Assembly (NCBI RefSeq): GCF_015070875.1
Contig: NZ_JADDIV010000001.1
Span: 589,144 to 653,143 of the forward strand
Direction: 5' to 3'
From: Ramlibacter pallidus
Lineage (GTDB): Bacteria; Pseudomonadota; Gammaproteobacteria; Burkholderiales; Burkholderiaceae_C
DNA length: 64,000 nucleotides
Positions 63,090 through 64,000 of the stretch are shown piece after piece. Under the pieces are notes generated by a model. It saw nothing but the letters and a program-made list of their open reading frames with translations, was not told where the DNA came from and did not search any database. Both the position numbers and the translations under genes were made by a program. The first letter of the stretch is position 1. The number at the start of each line of letters is the position of its first letter.

Positions 63090-63974
63090 CTAGCGCATCC
63101 AGTACACCAGGATGTACAGGAACAGCCAGACGACGTCGACGAAGTGCCAGTACCAGGCGGCGCCTTCGAAGCCGAAGTGCTTCTCCGGCGTGAAGTGGCC
63201 CTTCATCAGGCGCAGGGTGATGAACAGCAGCATCAGCATGCCGACCAGCACGTGGAAGCCGTGGAAGCCGGTGAGCATGAAGAAGGTGGAGCCGTAGGCA
63301 CCCGAGCTGAGCTTCAGGTTCAGGTCGGTGTACGCGTGGTAGTACTCGTAGCCTTGCACGAAGAGGAAGGTCAGGCCCAGCAGCACCGTGGCCCACATCC
63401 ACAGCACGGTGGTGCCGCGGTGGCCGGCGCGCAGCGCGTGGTGCGCGATGGTCAGCGTCACGCCCGAGGTCAGGAGCAGCGCGGTGTTGATCGTGGGCAG
63501 CCAGAACGGGCCCATGGTCTGGAAGGGCTCGATGATGCCGGCCGGCGATGCGGTCGCTCCCGGGGCGCTGCTCGGCCAGACGGCCTTGAAGTCGGGCCAC
63601 AGGATCGCGTTGTCCAGGCCGCCGAGCGCCGGCACGGAGTGGGCGCGCATCCACCACAGGGCGGTGAAGAAGGCGCCGAAGAACATCACTTCCGAGAAGA
63701 TGAACCAGCTCATGCTCCAGCGGAAGGACAGGTCGATCTTGCGACCGTACTGGCCGGTCTCGCTCTCGCGGACGGCGTCGCCGAACCACTGGAACAGCAC
63801 CCAGAACAGCCACAGCATGCCGCCGAGCACCAGCCACTTGCCCCAATCGGCGTTGTTGATCCAGTTGGCCGCGCCGAAGATCACGAAGAACAGCCCGAGC
63901 GCCGCCGACGCCGGGTGGCGCGAGGGCTGGGGCACGTAGTAGTGGGGCGTCGTCCCCGGTGCGCTGGTGCTCAT
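63090..63974 (-). CDS. ctaE: Cytochrome c oxidase subunit III
   Basis: A 294-aa heme-copper oxidase subunit III with seven TM helices. MSWFIFSEVMFFGAFFTALWW, a central extracellular loop, HHALRAGHRGTTVLWMWATVLLGL and FHGFHVLVGMLMLLFITL, then WYWHFVDVVWLFLYILVYWMR are the family blocks. It stabilises proton uptake in subunit I. It is the most upstream (rightmost) visible gene of the oxidase cluster. Subunits I and II are expected beyond the window's right edge. ATG 63974 starts 26 bp from the edge. Confidence 0.97.
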   Translation of the reverse strand: MSTSAPGTTPHYYVPQPSRHPASAALGLFFVIFGAANWINNADWGKWLVLGGMLWLFWVLFQWFGDAVRESETGQYGRKIDLSFRWSMSWFIFSEVMFFGAFFTALWWMRAHSVPALGGLDNAILWPDFKAVWPSSAPGATASPAGIIEPFQTMGPFWLPTINTALLLTSGVTLTIAHHALRAGHRGTTVLWMWATVLLGLTFLFVQGYEYYHAYTDLNLKLSSGAYGSTFFMLTGFHGFHVLVGMLMLLFITLRLMKGHFTPEKHFGFEGAAWYWHFVDVVWLFLYILVYWMR

Positions 63975-64000
63975 CTTGACTCCTGATCCTCTAACTTCTC

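Overview
The window is chromosomal DNA of a very GC-rich betaproteobacterium, most likely Burkholderiales, family Comamonadaceae (Ramlibacter/Variovorax-like). The evidence is the gene order (ispE, tRNA-Gln, prs, rplY, pth; hrcA, nadK, recN, rapZ; ftsY, M16 pair, rsmD, coaD; the cta cytochrome oxidase assembly cluster), strong G/C third codon positions and family-typical palindromic intergenic repeats. This is an inference from content. No phage genes, IS elements or CRISPR arrays were seen.

Positions 1-24900 are accessory and catabolic. After a truncated gene end and tRNA-Arg come a minus-strand CoA-ester operon (MaoC/HTD2-like hydratase, acyl-CoA dehydrogenase, class III CoA-transferase), a small Cys-rich protein and a single-domain response regulator. 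A GAF/PucR-type regulator (4577-6532) lies divergent from a seven-gene plus-strand unit: SDR, a complete branched-chain-type ABC importer, a BKACE-type beta-keto acid cleavage enzyme and a second SDR. This looks like an uptake-and-degradation pathway for an unidentified acid. Two secreted lipoprotein esterases, a chemoreceptor with a C-terminal Cache domain, a GAF protein, a beta-propeller lipoprotein, an SRPBCC protein, an AraC regulator and a RidA protein follow. Two short plus-strand stretches (22440-22604 and 24111-24359) look like gene remnants.

Positions 25000-40330 are conserved core: tRNA-Ile2(CAU), hrcA facing nadK-recN-rapZ, then mutY, a dynamin-like GTPase and mutM on the minus strand, and a TPR protein-lolB-ispE-tRNA-Gln-prs-rplY-pth run on the plus strand, ending with a 4Fe-4S ferredoxin. 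Positions 40371-48325 form a compact operon with a five-component dipeptide-type ABC importer, an amidase and a TTC38-like TPR protein. A histidine phosphatase and an alpha/beta hydrolase follow.

Positions 49736-64000 return to core functions: coaD, rsmD, two M16 peptidase-like proteins, ftsY, cutA, rpoH, a 7TM protein with a degenerate GGDEF domain, and the cytochrome c oxidase maturation cluster (sco, ctaB, ctaA, Sco-like, surf1, a small twin-TM protein, ctaE).

The most useful regulatory observation is a perfect CIRCE operator directly upstream of rpoH, with the gene for its repressor HrcA in the same window. Other leads are a possible small RNA at 50895-50976 behind a 20-bp palindrome, a promoter inside ispE that could drive tRNA-Gln and prs, several -10 boxes so close to the start codon that the mRNAs may be leaderless, and a LivF ATPase whose Walker A lysine is arginine.
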